38,707 nt of DNA from a virus. The position numbers and the translations under genes are program-made. This document shows positions 20,051 to 28,625 of the stretch, piece after piece. The stretch is taken from positions 1 to 38,707 of the IMG/VR virus record IMGVR_UViG_3300035698_034554; one strand, written 5' to 3'. The notes under the pieces were generated by a model. The model worked only from the letters and a program-made list of their open reading frames with translations, had not been told where the DNA came from and ran no database searches. How positions within the stretch are numbered: position 1 is the stretch's first letter; the number at the start of each line of letters is the position of its first letter.

Positions 20051-20703
20051 TTATTTCAATTGATTAGCATTATTAATTTTAATAGCTACATTTAACATTT
20101 CTGTCATCATATCATGATCTGTATTACCCAAATCTCGAATATATTCTAAAGACCATCCAAATTCACGAGCCATAAGAAACTCTTCAACATAATGATTAAT
20201 GGGCAGTTCCGCGTTTCTACCTTGTAATATATCAGAAACCGCCCTAATTATTTTTCCCTTTCTTCACTCCCAACCTGTGTTGCAGTTTCATATCTATCAG
20301 ATAAACCTAACACTATTTCTGCTGGTAATGCGTCAATAGCTTCAGCCGAGACAGGTTCTTTCTGTCCTCCTCTAGTCAAATCCCAATCTGTCATAAGAGA
20401 TTTTATTCTTAAATCCCTATATTTATTCCAATCTACTTCTGGCAAGCCACTCATAGTATTCTCTCTCATACACTGAGCTAAAATATTATTTTGTACTTTC
20501 CAACTTACTTGTTTCCATTTTGTATTTAAAACTTTTACTTTTTCTTTTGTTTCTTCATCTTCCATCTTTTCTTTTGCTTTTTCATCTTCAAGAATAATAA
20601 TTCTTTTAATACCATATTTCTTATCTGGATTAATTTCAAAATATATTGGAATATTTATAACATCATCACTACTAGGTAACAAGATATCTCCCACATCAGC
20701 CAT
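20051..20703 (-). CDS. Tail assembly chaperone, -1 frameshift fusion product
   Basis: The 151-aa zero-frame protein (20703 to 20248) can be extended by a -1 shift near its stop. Beyond the TAA, the -1 frame is open for 66 more codons (ATA ATT AGG GCG ...) to TAA at 20051, with a protein-like sequence (RNAELPINHYVEEFLMAREF, then GWSLEYIRDLGN) and no ribosome site or start codon of its own near the junction. The frames overlap only from a -1 TGA to the zero-frame TAA, across AAAGGGAAAAATAA. This mirrors lambda G/GT and most siphovirus chaperones: the short form is abundant and the long form recruits tube subunits to the tape measure. The fusion would be about 217 aa. Confidence 0.75.
20247..20261 (-). 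promoter_or_regulatory. Putative -1 ribosomal frameshift site
   Basis: The coding strand reads AGG GAA AAA TAA in frame. Slipping back one base lets tRNA-Lys on AAA re-pair with AAA and continue into ATA ATT AGG. It is not a perfect X-XXY-YYZ heptamer, since GAA would shift to GGA, so it looks like an A-AAA slip helped by the stop codon waiting in the A site. Location at the tail chaperone makes a functional site likely. Confidence 0.6.
20248..20703 (-). CDS. Tail assembly chaperone, short form
   Basis: 151 aa. The ATG at 20703 is preceded by AGGAG with a 6-base spacer; the TTG at 20709 overlaps that region and is rejected. The product begins MADVGDILLPSSDDVINIP, has a Lys/Glu-rich middle, and ends DWNKYRDLRIKSLMTDWDLT, EPVSAEAIDALPAEIVLGLS, then EEREK. 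The W-x-L plus pro-x-x-E-aliphatic pattern near the C-terminus and the location just after the tail tube fit gpG-type chaperones. The protein would act in the cytoplasm during tail assembly and be absent from the finished virion. About 115 bases separate it from the tail tube gene. Confidence 0.8.
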   Translation of the reverse strand: MADVGDILLPSSDDVINIPIYFEINPDKKYGIKRIIILEDEKAKEKMEDEETKEKVKVLNTKWKQVSWKVQNNILAQCMRENTMSGLPEVDWNKYRDLRIKSLMTDWDLTRGGQKEPVSAEAIDALPAEIVLGLSDRYETATQVGSEEREK

Positions 20704-20817
20704 AACCAACTCCTAATTTAAAAAGGAATAACACTAGAATAGATATCGACAAAAACTACTAACCCACAAGACAGTTAATGCCAAAATTTTAATATTAATA
20801 TAAAGATTTAAACAATA

Positions 20818-21777
20818 TTAAGAAGCTGTAGTTAAGTATGCAGACCCCTCAAGATCGTTATCATCTGGCAATACATGCCAATTAACAGTTGTCTCAAAAA
20901 TATCATTTGACAACTGCATTTCTTCAATCTCAAATATTGTATTTGGATAAGTAACTAAAAATGTACTATTACATTCTGTTCTTGATAATTGATATCCAAA
21001 ATTGATTTGAGATACTTCATAACATCTATCTTGATTTGTATAAGCCTGCTCAGCCAATTGGGGGTGTCTTCCTAATAATACGATACTGCCATCAATATCT
21101 CTCTTACGAGCAGCAATATCTTGTGGAGCTAAAAGTCCATTAAAAGTATAAAAACGTTCAGCATCATTATTAACTGTTGCTTCAAAAGTTCTAACATACT
21201 CGCTTGAAACAGTTACAGCACCGGTAATCCCAACTGTAACATCATTCCATGTAACAATTCTTGCATTAATAGGGAAACCAGACGAAGAAGTTGTTAATGG
21301 AGTATTAGCAGCTTGTTCACGATCTCTACCTAATAAACCAACATTAATAGTAACTATACCGGATTGCTCAGCCTTAAAACTCCATGTATTTACTATACAT
21401 TGATTATATTTAAAATTAGCAAATTGAGTTGTATACATTACTTCTGTATCAAATATATAAGTAGATTTTAATCTACCTGCTCTGGCTCCAATACCAACAT
21501 CTCTACCTATTGCAGCCCGATAAAGCTGTGCAGTAGGATCGGTTCGACCTGATCTTTCCATGATCGCCGGATATTCAACTGACCCTTCTACAATTTGTGG
21601 TCCCAACTGATAAACTGTCTTATCAAACCTGCCATCAATTACATCAGGTTTGGTGATATCTTGAGAGAGCCTTAAATCAGCACTTGTGGCTCTAATGATT
21701 ACATCATTAACTGATGGGAACTTAAAACGAACGTAGCCCATAAATCCCATATATGCGGGAGGTGTTCCAAATGCCAT
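20818..21777 (-). CDS. Major tail tube protein
   Basis: 319 aa, ATG with GGAG upstream. The sequence is beta-rich with features of siphovirus/myovirus-type tube subunits: a mid-protein VEGSVEYPAI segment, FDTEVMYTTQFANFKYNQC, and TFEATVNNDAERFYTFNG followed by APQDI. It lies between the terminator-like region and the chaperone/tape measure genes, the invariant place of the tube gene. Hundreds of copies would stack around the tape measure. No separate Ig-like C-terminal domain was seen. A sheath gene is not present beside it, which argues for a non-contractile tail. Confidence 0.82.
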   Translation of the reverse strand: MAFGTPPAYMGFMGYVRFKFPSVNDVIIRATSADLRLSQDITKPDVIDGRFDKTVYQLGPQIVEGSVEYPAIMERSGRTDPTAQLYRAAIGRDVGIGARAGRLKSTYIFDTEVMYTTQFANFKYNQCIVNTWSFKAEQSGIVTINVGLLGRDREQAANTPLTTSSSGFPINARIVTWNDVTVGITGAVTVSSEYVRTFEATVNNDAERFYTFNGLLAPQDIAARKRDIDGSIVLLGRHPQLAEQAYTNQDRCYEVSQINFGYQLSRTECNSTFLVTYPNTIFEIEEMQLSNDIFETTVNWHVLPDDNDLEGSAYLTTAS

Positions 21778-21808
21778 TTATTTTACTCCATGCCTATTCT
21801 ATATTGCA

Positions 21809-22177
21809 TTACTCTATATTACTTGCTGCTATAGAATATCCAGCATCATTAGACAAATCAGCCCAAGCTTGAGGAACCTGGATACCGTTGCCTGCCAAAT
21901 ATGCATCTATAGTCGTATAAGTAGTGTTTTTAAGTACGTGAGCATTTAATGCCCTAACTGCTGATAACTGTAAAACATCAGATATTAACACATCAGTATT
22001 TACCAAATATGAATCCCAAAACACATTTAAAAGATCCACTTCAGGAGTTATAGCATTCAACATAACTATTTCATAAACAGCATCAAATAAAAATTCTTTT
22101 GCTCCGACAACTTGATCACGTGCATTACCATAAAAGGTCGCAATGTCTAAATAATCAGCGGCTGAGATAACCGACAT
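21809..22177 (-). CDS. 122-aa conserved-type structural protein, function unknown
   Basis: ATG with AGGAGAT eight bases upstream. The short acidic protein (MSVISAADYLDIATFYGNAR, ending YSIAASNIE) is predicted mostly helical and has no Cys, signal peptide or membrane span. It sits 31 bases upstream of the tail tube gene, so a tail or neck assembly part is plausible. I did not recognise a family. Confidence 0.78.
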   Translation of the reverse strand: MSVISAADYLDIATFYGNARDQVVGAKEFLFDAVYEIVMLNAITPEVDLLNVFWDSYLVNTDVLISDVLQLSAVRALNAHVLKNTTYTTIDAYLAGNGIQVPQAWADLSNDAGYSIAASNIE

Positions 22178-22242
22178 AATTTCATATCTCCTATACGCCC
22201 GAAAGCGGTTTATTTAATCTTTGTATTCTATAAAACAAATTT

Positions 22243-23439
22243 CTATCCTTCTTTTCCATTGACAATATCAACAAACAATGTTTTGTCTTTACTCTTCATA
22301 ATACGTTTTACTACTTCTTCAATCCTCTTTGTAAAAACCAAAGAAGAAAAATTACTTATCACATTAATACATTTCTTGCTTATTTTGTTAAAATCCTCTT
22401 TATCTTCCTTCCAAATTCTATAAAAATATAATATCTTTTTTACCAAATCAAAAGGATCACATATTTTACTTCCATTTCCATCTTCATCTAACCATTCTAC
22501 ACAATTAATTATATGTTTTTTTGGATCATCCAATAACTTAACAATAGTTCCCATAGCACCAGATCCTGTTGTAATAGGCACACAACCGCATTTCATAGCT
22601 TCTAATAAAGAAATAGATGTTATTGACTTAGTAGATGTATCAACAAACACAGTAGATTCAAGATATTTCTTTTTTAACTGTGTATCTGTTATCCCTTCTT
22701 TTATTGATATAAAATTATCAGGTAATTTAACATTAAAAGCATTAAAATAATTTATAGAAGATTTTATATCATAAAAACCATCATCATATATATTTGTATG
22801 CAAATAAATATCTATATCCGGCAACAGAGATGCAGATTTAATAAAAGCATTAATATTAGATGATTTTTTATTACGCAAAAGAGCCATAACAGTAAATTTT
22901 TTCCTATTTTTAAAACTAGTTTTAAATACAGGATCAGGACCAAACGGGATATACGAACAATTAAAAGATGTTTTCAATAAATTATATCCATCTTCAGACG
23001 TAGTGATAACAGCATCAGCAGATTCAAAATAATCTAAAATATTTTTATTAATAGGGTTATATCCAGATAGAAGTATAGATAACCACCGAAAAGAATCAGG
23101 GTATCTCATTTTCAACATATGAATAAAATTTGTATTAACATAATCACCAATGGATATAATTAAATCAGGATTATCTTTCAAAATAATTTGTTTAGTTTTT
23201 TCGCACATTTTATCAGGAGAGACAGAATCTGATAAATGTAATTTACATAAAGTTCTCCCGTTCTCTTCATATAAATAATTATGAGTAAACTCATTAGTCA
23301 TAAAATAATTTCTATCATGATTCCAAACCAAAGATGATACAACATGTCCTTGATTAACAAAATATTTAATAATAGAAGAATTAATTCTAGATTGACTTGT
23401 AAACAAATACGGGCTTTCACCAATAGTCAGTATTTTCAA
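22243..23439 (-). CDS. Glycosyltransferase, GT-B fold, group 1-like
   Basis: 398 aa, starting with TTG at 23439; GAGG overlaps the stop of the preceding gene 6-7 bases upstream. The N-terminus MKILTIGESPYLFTSQSRIN is the first Rossmann half, with PDLIISIGDY and ADAVITTSEDGYNLL typical of GT-B. The C-terminal half has KFTVMALLRNKKSSNINAFI (about 181-200) and ISLLEAMKCGCVPITTGSGA (275-294). In the EX7E motif E280 is kept while the upstream Glu is Ser272, so it is a degenerate version. Lys- and Ile-rich, AT-biased codons differ somewhat from its tail-gene neighbours and suggest later acquisition. It interrupts the terminator-to-tube gene order. The stop is TAG. Confidence 0.85.
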   Translation of the reverse strand: MKILTIGESPYLFTSQSRINSSIIKYFVNQGHVVSSLVWNHDRNYFMTNEFTHNYLYEENGRTLCKLHLSDSVSPDKMCEKTKQIILKDNPDLIISIGDYVNTNFIHMLKMRYPDSFRWLSILLSGYNPINKNILDYFESADAVITTSEDGYNLLKTSFNCSYIPFGPDPVFKTSFKNRKKFTVMALLRNKKSSNINAFIKSASLLPDIDIYLHTNIYDDGFYDIKSSINYFNAFNVKLPDNFISIKEGITDTQLKKKYLESTVFVDTSTKSITSISLLEAMKCGCVPITTGSGAMGTIVKLLDDPKKHIINCVEWLDEDGNGSKICDPFDLVKKILYFYRIWKEDKEDFNKISKKCINVISNFSSLVFTKRIEEVVKRIMKSKDKTLFVDIVNGKEG

Positions 23440-23443
23440 AGTT

Positions 23444-24382
23444 TTACCTCAGATGTGTTTCTGTGTTCCTGAAATTTCGAGGCTCTTCTTCTTCAGCGAA
23501 CCACCTTATAACAGCACTTTGTAAAAGCATTCCACTTTTAGATGATTTACCTAAATCAGTTGTATGTGGCCATGTATTAAAAATAAACCTATGAGGAGCA
23601 ATAATAACCGCATTATCCGCAATATTAAAACTAGAACAAGCCATAGGGCTAATCGTAACGGTTGTTTCATCAATTATCTCTTGAACTCTTGTTTCCTCAC
23701 TTTTCCATTTATCTTCTAAAATAGCCCTTGCATCACTTTCTCTTGGATAATCAGATGTAGTATCTGTAAGCGGAGTATTAAAAACACTAGAATCAGTTAC
23801 CTTAATAAACTCATCACCACCTGCTACATTGGCTGTTAAAGAAGTTAAATCATAATCATTAACAAGAGGATAAAAATTACGTTTTAAACCTTCTCTGATT
23901 GTTTTTGCCATTCTAAGTATAAAACGATAACCATCTTCATATGTAGATTGTTCTACAAATATACCTAATTCTATTTCATATCTTTCTTTTGTACTATCTA
24001 AAGTCATCCATTCAGAATCTACAGTTGTACCATTAATAACAATAGCTGGATATCTTGGAATAACATCAGGATCACCAATGTATATTCCTTCTATAAACAT
24101 ACCATTAATTAATTTACGCAAAGTAGGGCTTTCACCAACACCCCAATTATTAGCAACAGGTGTTGCAAGAGAAATATGAGTATCATCAACAATTGTATCT
24201 ACAACTAAATTAGGTTCTCCTTCTAGTGGTCCTTCAATCATAACTGAATCACCAGTAAGAAAACGAGATGTCGTATTAACTGTTAAAAGAGTATCTCCAG
24301 CACTAACAGATGCAGTTATAGGAGTAACGGTTTCTACCCATCTACCAACAATTCTCCTCAATGCATCTAAAATATCTTCCAA
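23444..24382 (-). CDS. Tail terminator/completion-like protein
   Basis: 312 aa, starting with TTG at 24382 (AGGA 7 bases upstream, inside the end of the previous gene). The central part (RYPAIVING, RYEIELGIFVEQ, GYRFILRMAKTIREGLKR; residues 110-168) resembles tail terminator/completion proteins that cap the tube at the neck. Two flanking segments are related to each other: residues 22-88 (ITASVSAGDTLLTVN ... TGDSVMIEG ... THISLATPV) and 181-264 (LTANVAGGDEFIKVT ... TTVTISPMA ... NAVIIAP). They look like inserted small beta domains. Position between the connector and the tube gene supports a neck role. Family call is inference. Confidence 0.78.
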   Translation of the reverse strand: MEDILDALRRIVGRWVETVTPITASVSAGDTLLTVNTTSRFLTGDSVMIEGPLEGEPNLVVDTIVDDTHISLATPVANNWGVGESPTLRKLINGMFIEGIYIGDPDVIPRYPAIVINGTTVDSEWMTLDSTKERYEIELGIFVEQSTYEDGYRFILRMAKTIREGLKRNFYPLVNDYDLTSLTANVAGGDEFIKVTDSSVFNTPLTDTTSDYPRESDARAILEDKWKSEETRVQEIIDETTVTISPMACSSFNIADNAVIIAPHRFIFNTWPHTTDLGKSSKSGMLLQSAVIRWFAEEEEPRNFRNTETHLR

Positions 24383-24385
24383 TTT

Positions 24386-24676
24386 TTATCCTATTATATC
24401 TTTTAAAAATATATCTTGAATAATATGAGCACGTATCTTATTCATCATTTCATCATCTAAATCTGCTGGGTTTATATCTTTACCATCCATCATATCAGTA
24501 TATATTTCATAAGACTCAGCTTCTTCACTTGTATCACTCAAATGTATTCCTGTTCTTTGATTTCTATGTAATCCTTTAGATGGACCTATCCTCTCACCAT
24601 CCTTAATAATTATTTCATTATTTTCAGAATCAAGTCTTTGCAAATTTTTTATTATTTTATCAAAAATACTATCCAT
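24386..24676 (-). CDS. 96-aa acidic protein of the neck region
   Basis: ATG at 24676, two bases after the connector gene stop; no strong ribosome site, so translation is probably coupled. The product (MDSIFDKIIKNLQRLDSENN, later DDEMMNKIRAHIIQDIF) is acidic and helical. It lies between the head-tail connector and the terminator-like gene, where small neck or head-closure genes are usual. Not recognised beyond that. Confidence 0.72.
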   Translation of the reverse strand: MDSIFDKIIKNLQRLDSENNEIIIKDGERIGPSKGLHRNQRTGIHLSDTSEEAESYEIYTDMMDGKDINPADLDDEMMNKIRAHIIQDIFLKDIIG

Positions 24677-24678
24677 AA

Positions 24679-25401
24679 TTAAGCTATCTTATCTATATCT
24701 TTTGAAGAACCAGAAGATGGTCCATTTGGCAAGCCATATTGATCGTTAATAGTAGGATCATAAAGTCTACGCCCGATACGATGGATACCATGCAAAATAG
24801 CTCTTCCATTTAATATATCGTTTAATTTTTGTCTTGCTTGTTCTCTTAAAAGATTACCATAATTAGTATTTTCTGGCGATACCTGTGCAGCAAGATATTT
24901 CTCATATATATTAGCAGCACTAAGTCTAGCACATATCCAAGGCAACGGATCAGGATATTTAACTCTTATTAACCTAGAACCATCTGGAAAAGCGAATTGT
25001 ATTGGATCTACAGTACTAAAGATATTTTCAGCAACAACTGTATCAATAACATGTCTTTCTTCATAATTACCATAAAGCAGAATAATATTATCACCAGGAG
25101 TAAGAGGACATGCTTTCTCTATAACTATATAACTATTATACTCTGTAATATCAGCATAAGTAGTTGTTTCAAAATCAGCCAATTCACAAGCTGGCATTTT
25201 ATATAATTCACTAAGAGTAGCATCAATTTCAGTGCCACCCCATAATATATATTGATTAACAACATCATCAGAAATAACATTCTTATCTCTAACAGAACCT
25301 ATTTCTAATAGATTTCTCCTAGCTTGAGATTGAGCGTTAGTAGCACTAGTTAAAGATTGAGCCAAAACATTTTCAACTTCCGTTATTGAACAATAACCCA
25401 T
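24679..25401 (-). CDS. Head-tail connector-like protein (DUF1320/gp36-like)
   Basis: 240 aa, ATG at 25401. The N-terminus MGYCSITEVENVLAQSLTSA, then SDDVVNQYILWGGTEIDATL and LSELYKMP, matches the layout of DUF1320 (Mu gp36-like) and gp6-type connector proteins: a YxSxxEv start, a helix with E-I-D, then a YxxP element. Later residues LPWICARLSAANIYEKYLAA continue the helical bundle. An insertion around residues 80-145 (ITEYNSYIVIEKA ... NIILLYGNYEE) is beta-rich. Such proteins form the ring under the portal. The portal itself is not seen upstream. Confidence 0.72.
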   Translation of the reverse strand: MGYCSITEVENVLAQSLTSATNAQSQARRNLLEIGSVRDKNVISDDVVNQYILWGGTEIDATLSELYKMPACELADFETTTYADITEYNSYIVIEKACPLTPGDNIILLYGNYEERHVIDTVVAENIFSTVDPIQFAFPDGSRLIRVKYPDPLPWICARLSAANIYEKYLAAQVSPENTNYGNLLREQARQKLNDILNGRAILHGIHRIGRRLYDPTINDQYGLPNGPSSGSSKDIDKIA

Positions 25402-25405
25402 TTAT

Positions 25406-26482
25406 TTACCCCAATGCTGACTCTATAGAGTCCGGATCTCCTTTTAACATCTTTCTTTGTGTTGCTATAGCTTGTGTTAAACAACCCCTTACAACAGATT
25501 CTCTAGGATTTTTTGCATGCCGAACACCTTTTATTTCAAACGGCAAATCGAGTCCTCTTATAACTTCACTTATTTTATTACAAAATCCTTGAGGGACAGA
25601 AGTTCCTCCTGCTACAACAATTTCTAATGGAGCTTCAAATTGACTTTTTACCTCATTAAATTTAATACTAAATTTAGAAAATACAAATTTTATCATTTCA
25701 CTATAATATGCATCTAAAGCAAAAATAATATCATCATCATAATCTATATTATTAAAATCAAGTTCTAATTCTTTTTTTCTTGTTACCTGTCCTATAGGCT
25801 CACCAGTGGCATCAGATACCTTCTTATCAATATAATCACCACCCCTAGCCACACTCATCCCTACAATGGATAGTCCCTTATATGCTAACACACAGTTCGT
25901 TCGCCCAGCTCCACAACTTAATCCAAAACCGCTATATGGTGATTCAGAACCATCAGGTTCCTGCATTACAGGTCTCTCAGCTAAAATAACAGCAAGTCCC
26001 TCTTCAATAATCTTTACATTCCATTTAAGGTTTTTAAACATACCCATTAATCTGGCTTTATGAAAAGCATTATCAACTGAACCATCAACAGATTCTGAAG
26101 ATACACAAGCACATACAACAGAATTTTTACTTGGAGATTCTCCAATAGATGTTTCTAATAACTTAGCAAGAACCAACATCTTCTTTGCTTCGTTTTTATT
26201 AAGAACACCATCTTGAAGTGGTCTTCTTAACTCAACCTTGCCTGGAAACATATTTGCAACTCTTAAGCTGTCTTCACCAATAATATAATATTTATTCCCA
26301 TCTTGTATATATTGCCAGTCGTTCCTTTCCAATATTTCATCTACATCTTCTGAAGCATCTAACTCAACAAAAGCATTTCTTGTAGTTTTTACTTTAAAAG
26401 AATTTTCATCTTCATCTAGTTCGGCTACTTGAAAAAACATTGTACCCATATCTACGCCATAAATTTTATCTTCTTTATCCAT
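25406..26482 (-). CDS. Actin/Hsp70-superfamily ATPase (MreB/ParM-like)
   Basis: 358 aa, ATG with GGGAG upstream. Superfamily motifs appear in order: phosphate-1 GVDMGTMFFQVAEL (9-22), a connect segment NVKIIEEGLAVILAE (155-169), phosphate-2 GLSCGAGRTNCVLAYKG (187-203), GGDYIDKKV (214-222, like GGD-x-hD in MreB/DnaK) and adenosine motif EIVVAGGTSVPQGF (287-300). In phosphate-2 the usual Asp of D-x-G-x-G-T is Ser, so hydrolysis may be slow or altered. Length suits a bare actin-like core. It lies between a 673-aa unknown protein and the head-tail connector in one operon, unlike segregation-type actin genes, which sit with a DNA-binding partner and centromere. A scaffold, filament or regulatory role in assembly is speculation. 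Confidence 0.85.
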   Translation of the reverse strand: MDKEDKIYGVDMGTMFFQVAELDEDENSFKVKTTRNAFVELDASEDVDEILERNDWQYIQDGNKYYIIGEDSLRVANMFPGKVELRRPLQDGVLNKNEAKKMLVLAKLLETSIGESPSKNSVVCACVSSESVDGSVDNAFHKARLMGMFKNLKWNVKIIEEGLAVILAERPVMQEPDGSESPYSGFGLSCGAGRTNCVLAYKGLSIVGMSVARGGDYIDKKVSDATGEPIGQVTRKKELELDFNNIDYDDDIIFALDAYYSEMIKFVFSKFSIKFNEVKSQFEAPLEIVVAGGTSVPQGFCNKISEVIRGLDLPFEIKGVRHAKNPRESVVRGCLTQAIATQRKMLKGDPDSIESALG

Positions 26483-26545
26483 ACCATAACTCCCATAGCC
26501 CTATATTGAGCTATGTATATATTCGTTTTTTAACTAAAATAATCT

Positions 26546-28567
26546 TCAAAATTGAGTAAATAGATAAGATTCTCTATTTGTGATATTAGCTATAATATTA
26601 TCTATATGCGTTGTAGATGCGTTTATAGACTTTAATTTCTTGCGTAACCTAAAAGCATCAGATAATAATGCCTCTAATCTATTACATTCGGAATAAACAA
26701 GAAATCTTTTGTCATTTATACCATTAGAATTGTTTACACTCGCTGTCCTGGATATATCACCTTCCTCAGCAGATTGTCCTCTTAATTTATCTAAGAAATC
26801 TACAGATAATTTCTTACCACCATTTAATTTATTTAAAACAGACTCACCCCAACCAGCCCCTTCTCTCAAATATTTATGTTTTGTAATTAAACTTAAAATA
26901 ACTTCTGTAGGATCTATACCCATTTCTTGATATCTTTTGACAATACTTGGTTTATCTTCTGTCTCTTCTGTCATCAATTGGCGTATTTTAATTGCCGCTT
27001 GATGAGACAACTCTTGTTTAAGCTCACCAGGATATTGAGCCATTAACTCAAAATATTCTGGCAAATCAATATTCTTATAATATTTTCCACCAAATCTCTT
27101 TTTAGGATAAACACCAAAAGCATCAATTTGATCAAAAATCTGCTGTACTTTTACAGGATCTAGTCCTGTTCTTTGAGATATAACATCAGGTGATAACCCT
27201 TGGTTTTTGAGATCAGAAACCGCTCTTTTTTCTGAAGCCATCTCTTCTAAATAAGGTCTTAAAAAAGATGTTCCAACATCAACAACAAAATCACCTGGTT
27301 TGTCCTCCGTAGGCATAGCAAACCCAAGTTTAGACCCAGATGGTCCTTTCCATAAAAGACCTGAATTATTTATTTTATCTAATTTTTGTCGCAATCTTGA
27401 AGTTTTCTGATCAAATTCATTTTCATCAATAAGTCCACTATTGAACTTACTTTCAAGTCGATGCATAGATTTTAATATTTTTTGTGATTCTGACTCATTA
27501 GCCTGGTAATTCTCAGCAGTAACAATTGTTTGAGCTTGATCATTTAATGCCTTAAAATATGCATCTAACATGTCTGGAGTTTTTAAAGAAACCCTAATAC
27601 GATCATTAATAGGATTCCCACCACGAATATAATCAGCAATTTCACTCCATTTTTCTCTACCAAGAGATACAACATCTCCCATAAAAGGATTAACCATATT
27701 TAATACATTACCAAATATTTCATTAAATTGAGTTCCATATTGCTCTCTTTCTACATCTGTTTCTGACTGCAAACCCTGTACATCTGTCTTGCCAGAATCT
27801 GGTAATGTATCACCAAATTCTCCTGGATTATCTCCCCTACCAGGACTACTAAGTATTGGAGCTTCATGTTGTCTTTGTTTCTGCTCTTGTGTTCTTTGTG
27901 TTTTTACAAAACTCCATATTTGATATGACAAATAAGCTTGCAAATCTTCATTTCCACTTGCAGCCAAAATCATTAATTTAGTTAATAGACCATCTTCAGC
28001 CCCTGGTTGACTATCATTTAATATACTAGATAAAGAATCCATTATCCCGGATTTTTCTTGTGTTCTACCTTTAATAGCAGATAAAGATGAAAAATCGCCT
28101 TGTAAACCACCCAAAACCCCATTAACCCTATTCTTTAATGCACCATCGTTTAGATATTGAGGATATTTCATAAAGAAATTAATTCTTGAGTCTTGACTAC
28201 CAGCTTCTGGCTCACCAAAAACTCTCATAATAGAATCATTAAATGCTGTATAAACAAAATCTTCTTGATTTCTATATTGATTGAGTAAACTATTGATTGT
28301 TCTTTGTTGCCATTCCTGATTTTTTTCATTAGATAGAAAAGCACTGGCTATATCCATACCAGAAACGTTCTGTGTTGGAGCTATAACGGTCTGTGTGCCT
28401 TCCTCTCCAGTTAACCCCTCTGTAGTATCATCCATTTCTGTAAAGCCATAGGGGACATCCTCTTCTGGTGTATCAGTCTCATAAAAAGAATTTTCTTCAT
28501 CTTCATTATCAGATTTAATAGTTTTAAAAATGCCAGCTTTTTTAATAATTCTTTTAAGTATATTCAT
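26546..28567 (-). CDS. 673-aa protein sharing a domain with the 614-aa protein upstream
   Basis: The ATG at 28567 is preferred (GGGA 9 bases upstream); a TTG at 28582 has no ribosome site. The N-terminus is basic (MNILKRIIKKAGIFKTIK), then acidic and low-complexity to about residue 65. Residues about 109-227 match the 614-aa protein: RINFFMKYPQYLNDGA here against RFNFFTRYPEYLTDEA there, followed by an EDGL(L/I)xK helix and a similar C-terminal helix. Later comes LSPDVISQRTGLDPVKVQQI, which looks like a helix-turn-helix. No portal, protease or capsid signature was recognised, though the operon position would suit a head-associated protein. Function unknown. Confidence 0.8.
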   Translation of the reverse strand: MNILKRIIKKAGIFKTIKSDNEDEENSFYETDTPEEDVPYGFTEMDDTTEGLTGEEGTQTVIAPTQNVSGMDIASAFLSNEKNQEWQQRTINSLLNQYRNQEDFVYTAFNDSIMRVFGEPEAGSQDSRINFFMKYPQYLNDGALKNRVNGVLGGLQGDFSSLSAIKGRTQEKSGIMDSLSSILNDSQPGAEDGLLTKLMILAASGNEDLQAYLSYQIWSFVKTQRTQEQKQRQHEAPILSSPGRGDNPGEFGDTLPDSGKTDVQGLQSETDVEREQYGTQFNEIFGNVLNMVNPFMGDVVSLGREKWSEIADYIRGGNPINDRIRVSLKTPDMLDAYFKALNDQAQTIVTAENYQANESESQKILKSMHRLESKFNSGLIDENEFDQKTSRLRQKLDKINNSGLLWKGPSGSKLGFAMPTEDKPGDFVVDVGTSFLRPYLEEMASEKRAVSDLKNQGLSPDVISQRTGLDPVKVQQIFDQIDAFGVYPKKRFGGKYYKNIDLPEYFELMAQYPGELKQELSHQAAIKIRQLMTEETEDKPSIVKRYQEMGIDPTEVILSLITKHKYLREGAGWGESVLNKLNGGKKLSVDFLDKLRGQSAEEGDISRTASVNNSNGINDKRFLVYSECNRLEALLSDAFRLRKKLKSINASTTHIDNIIANITNRESYLFTQF

Positions 28568-28625
28568 AAATATTTTTCCCAATTTATAATAAAGAAATAC
28601 TGCTTATATTGTTTTTATCCTCTTA

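Noticed and set aside
22178-22242. Small hairpin CGCCCGAAAGCG near 22197 as a terminator
   Set aside because: The stem is only three base pairs in the best pairing and no T-run follows on the coding strand.
20818-25401. Contractile tail (sheath gene)
   Set aside because: No protein of sheath size or pattern lies next to the tube gene; only a 122-aa and a 319-aa product are present.
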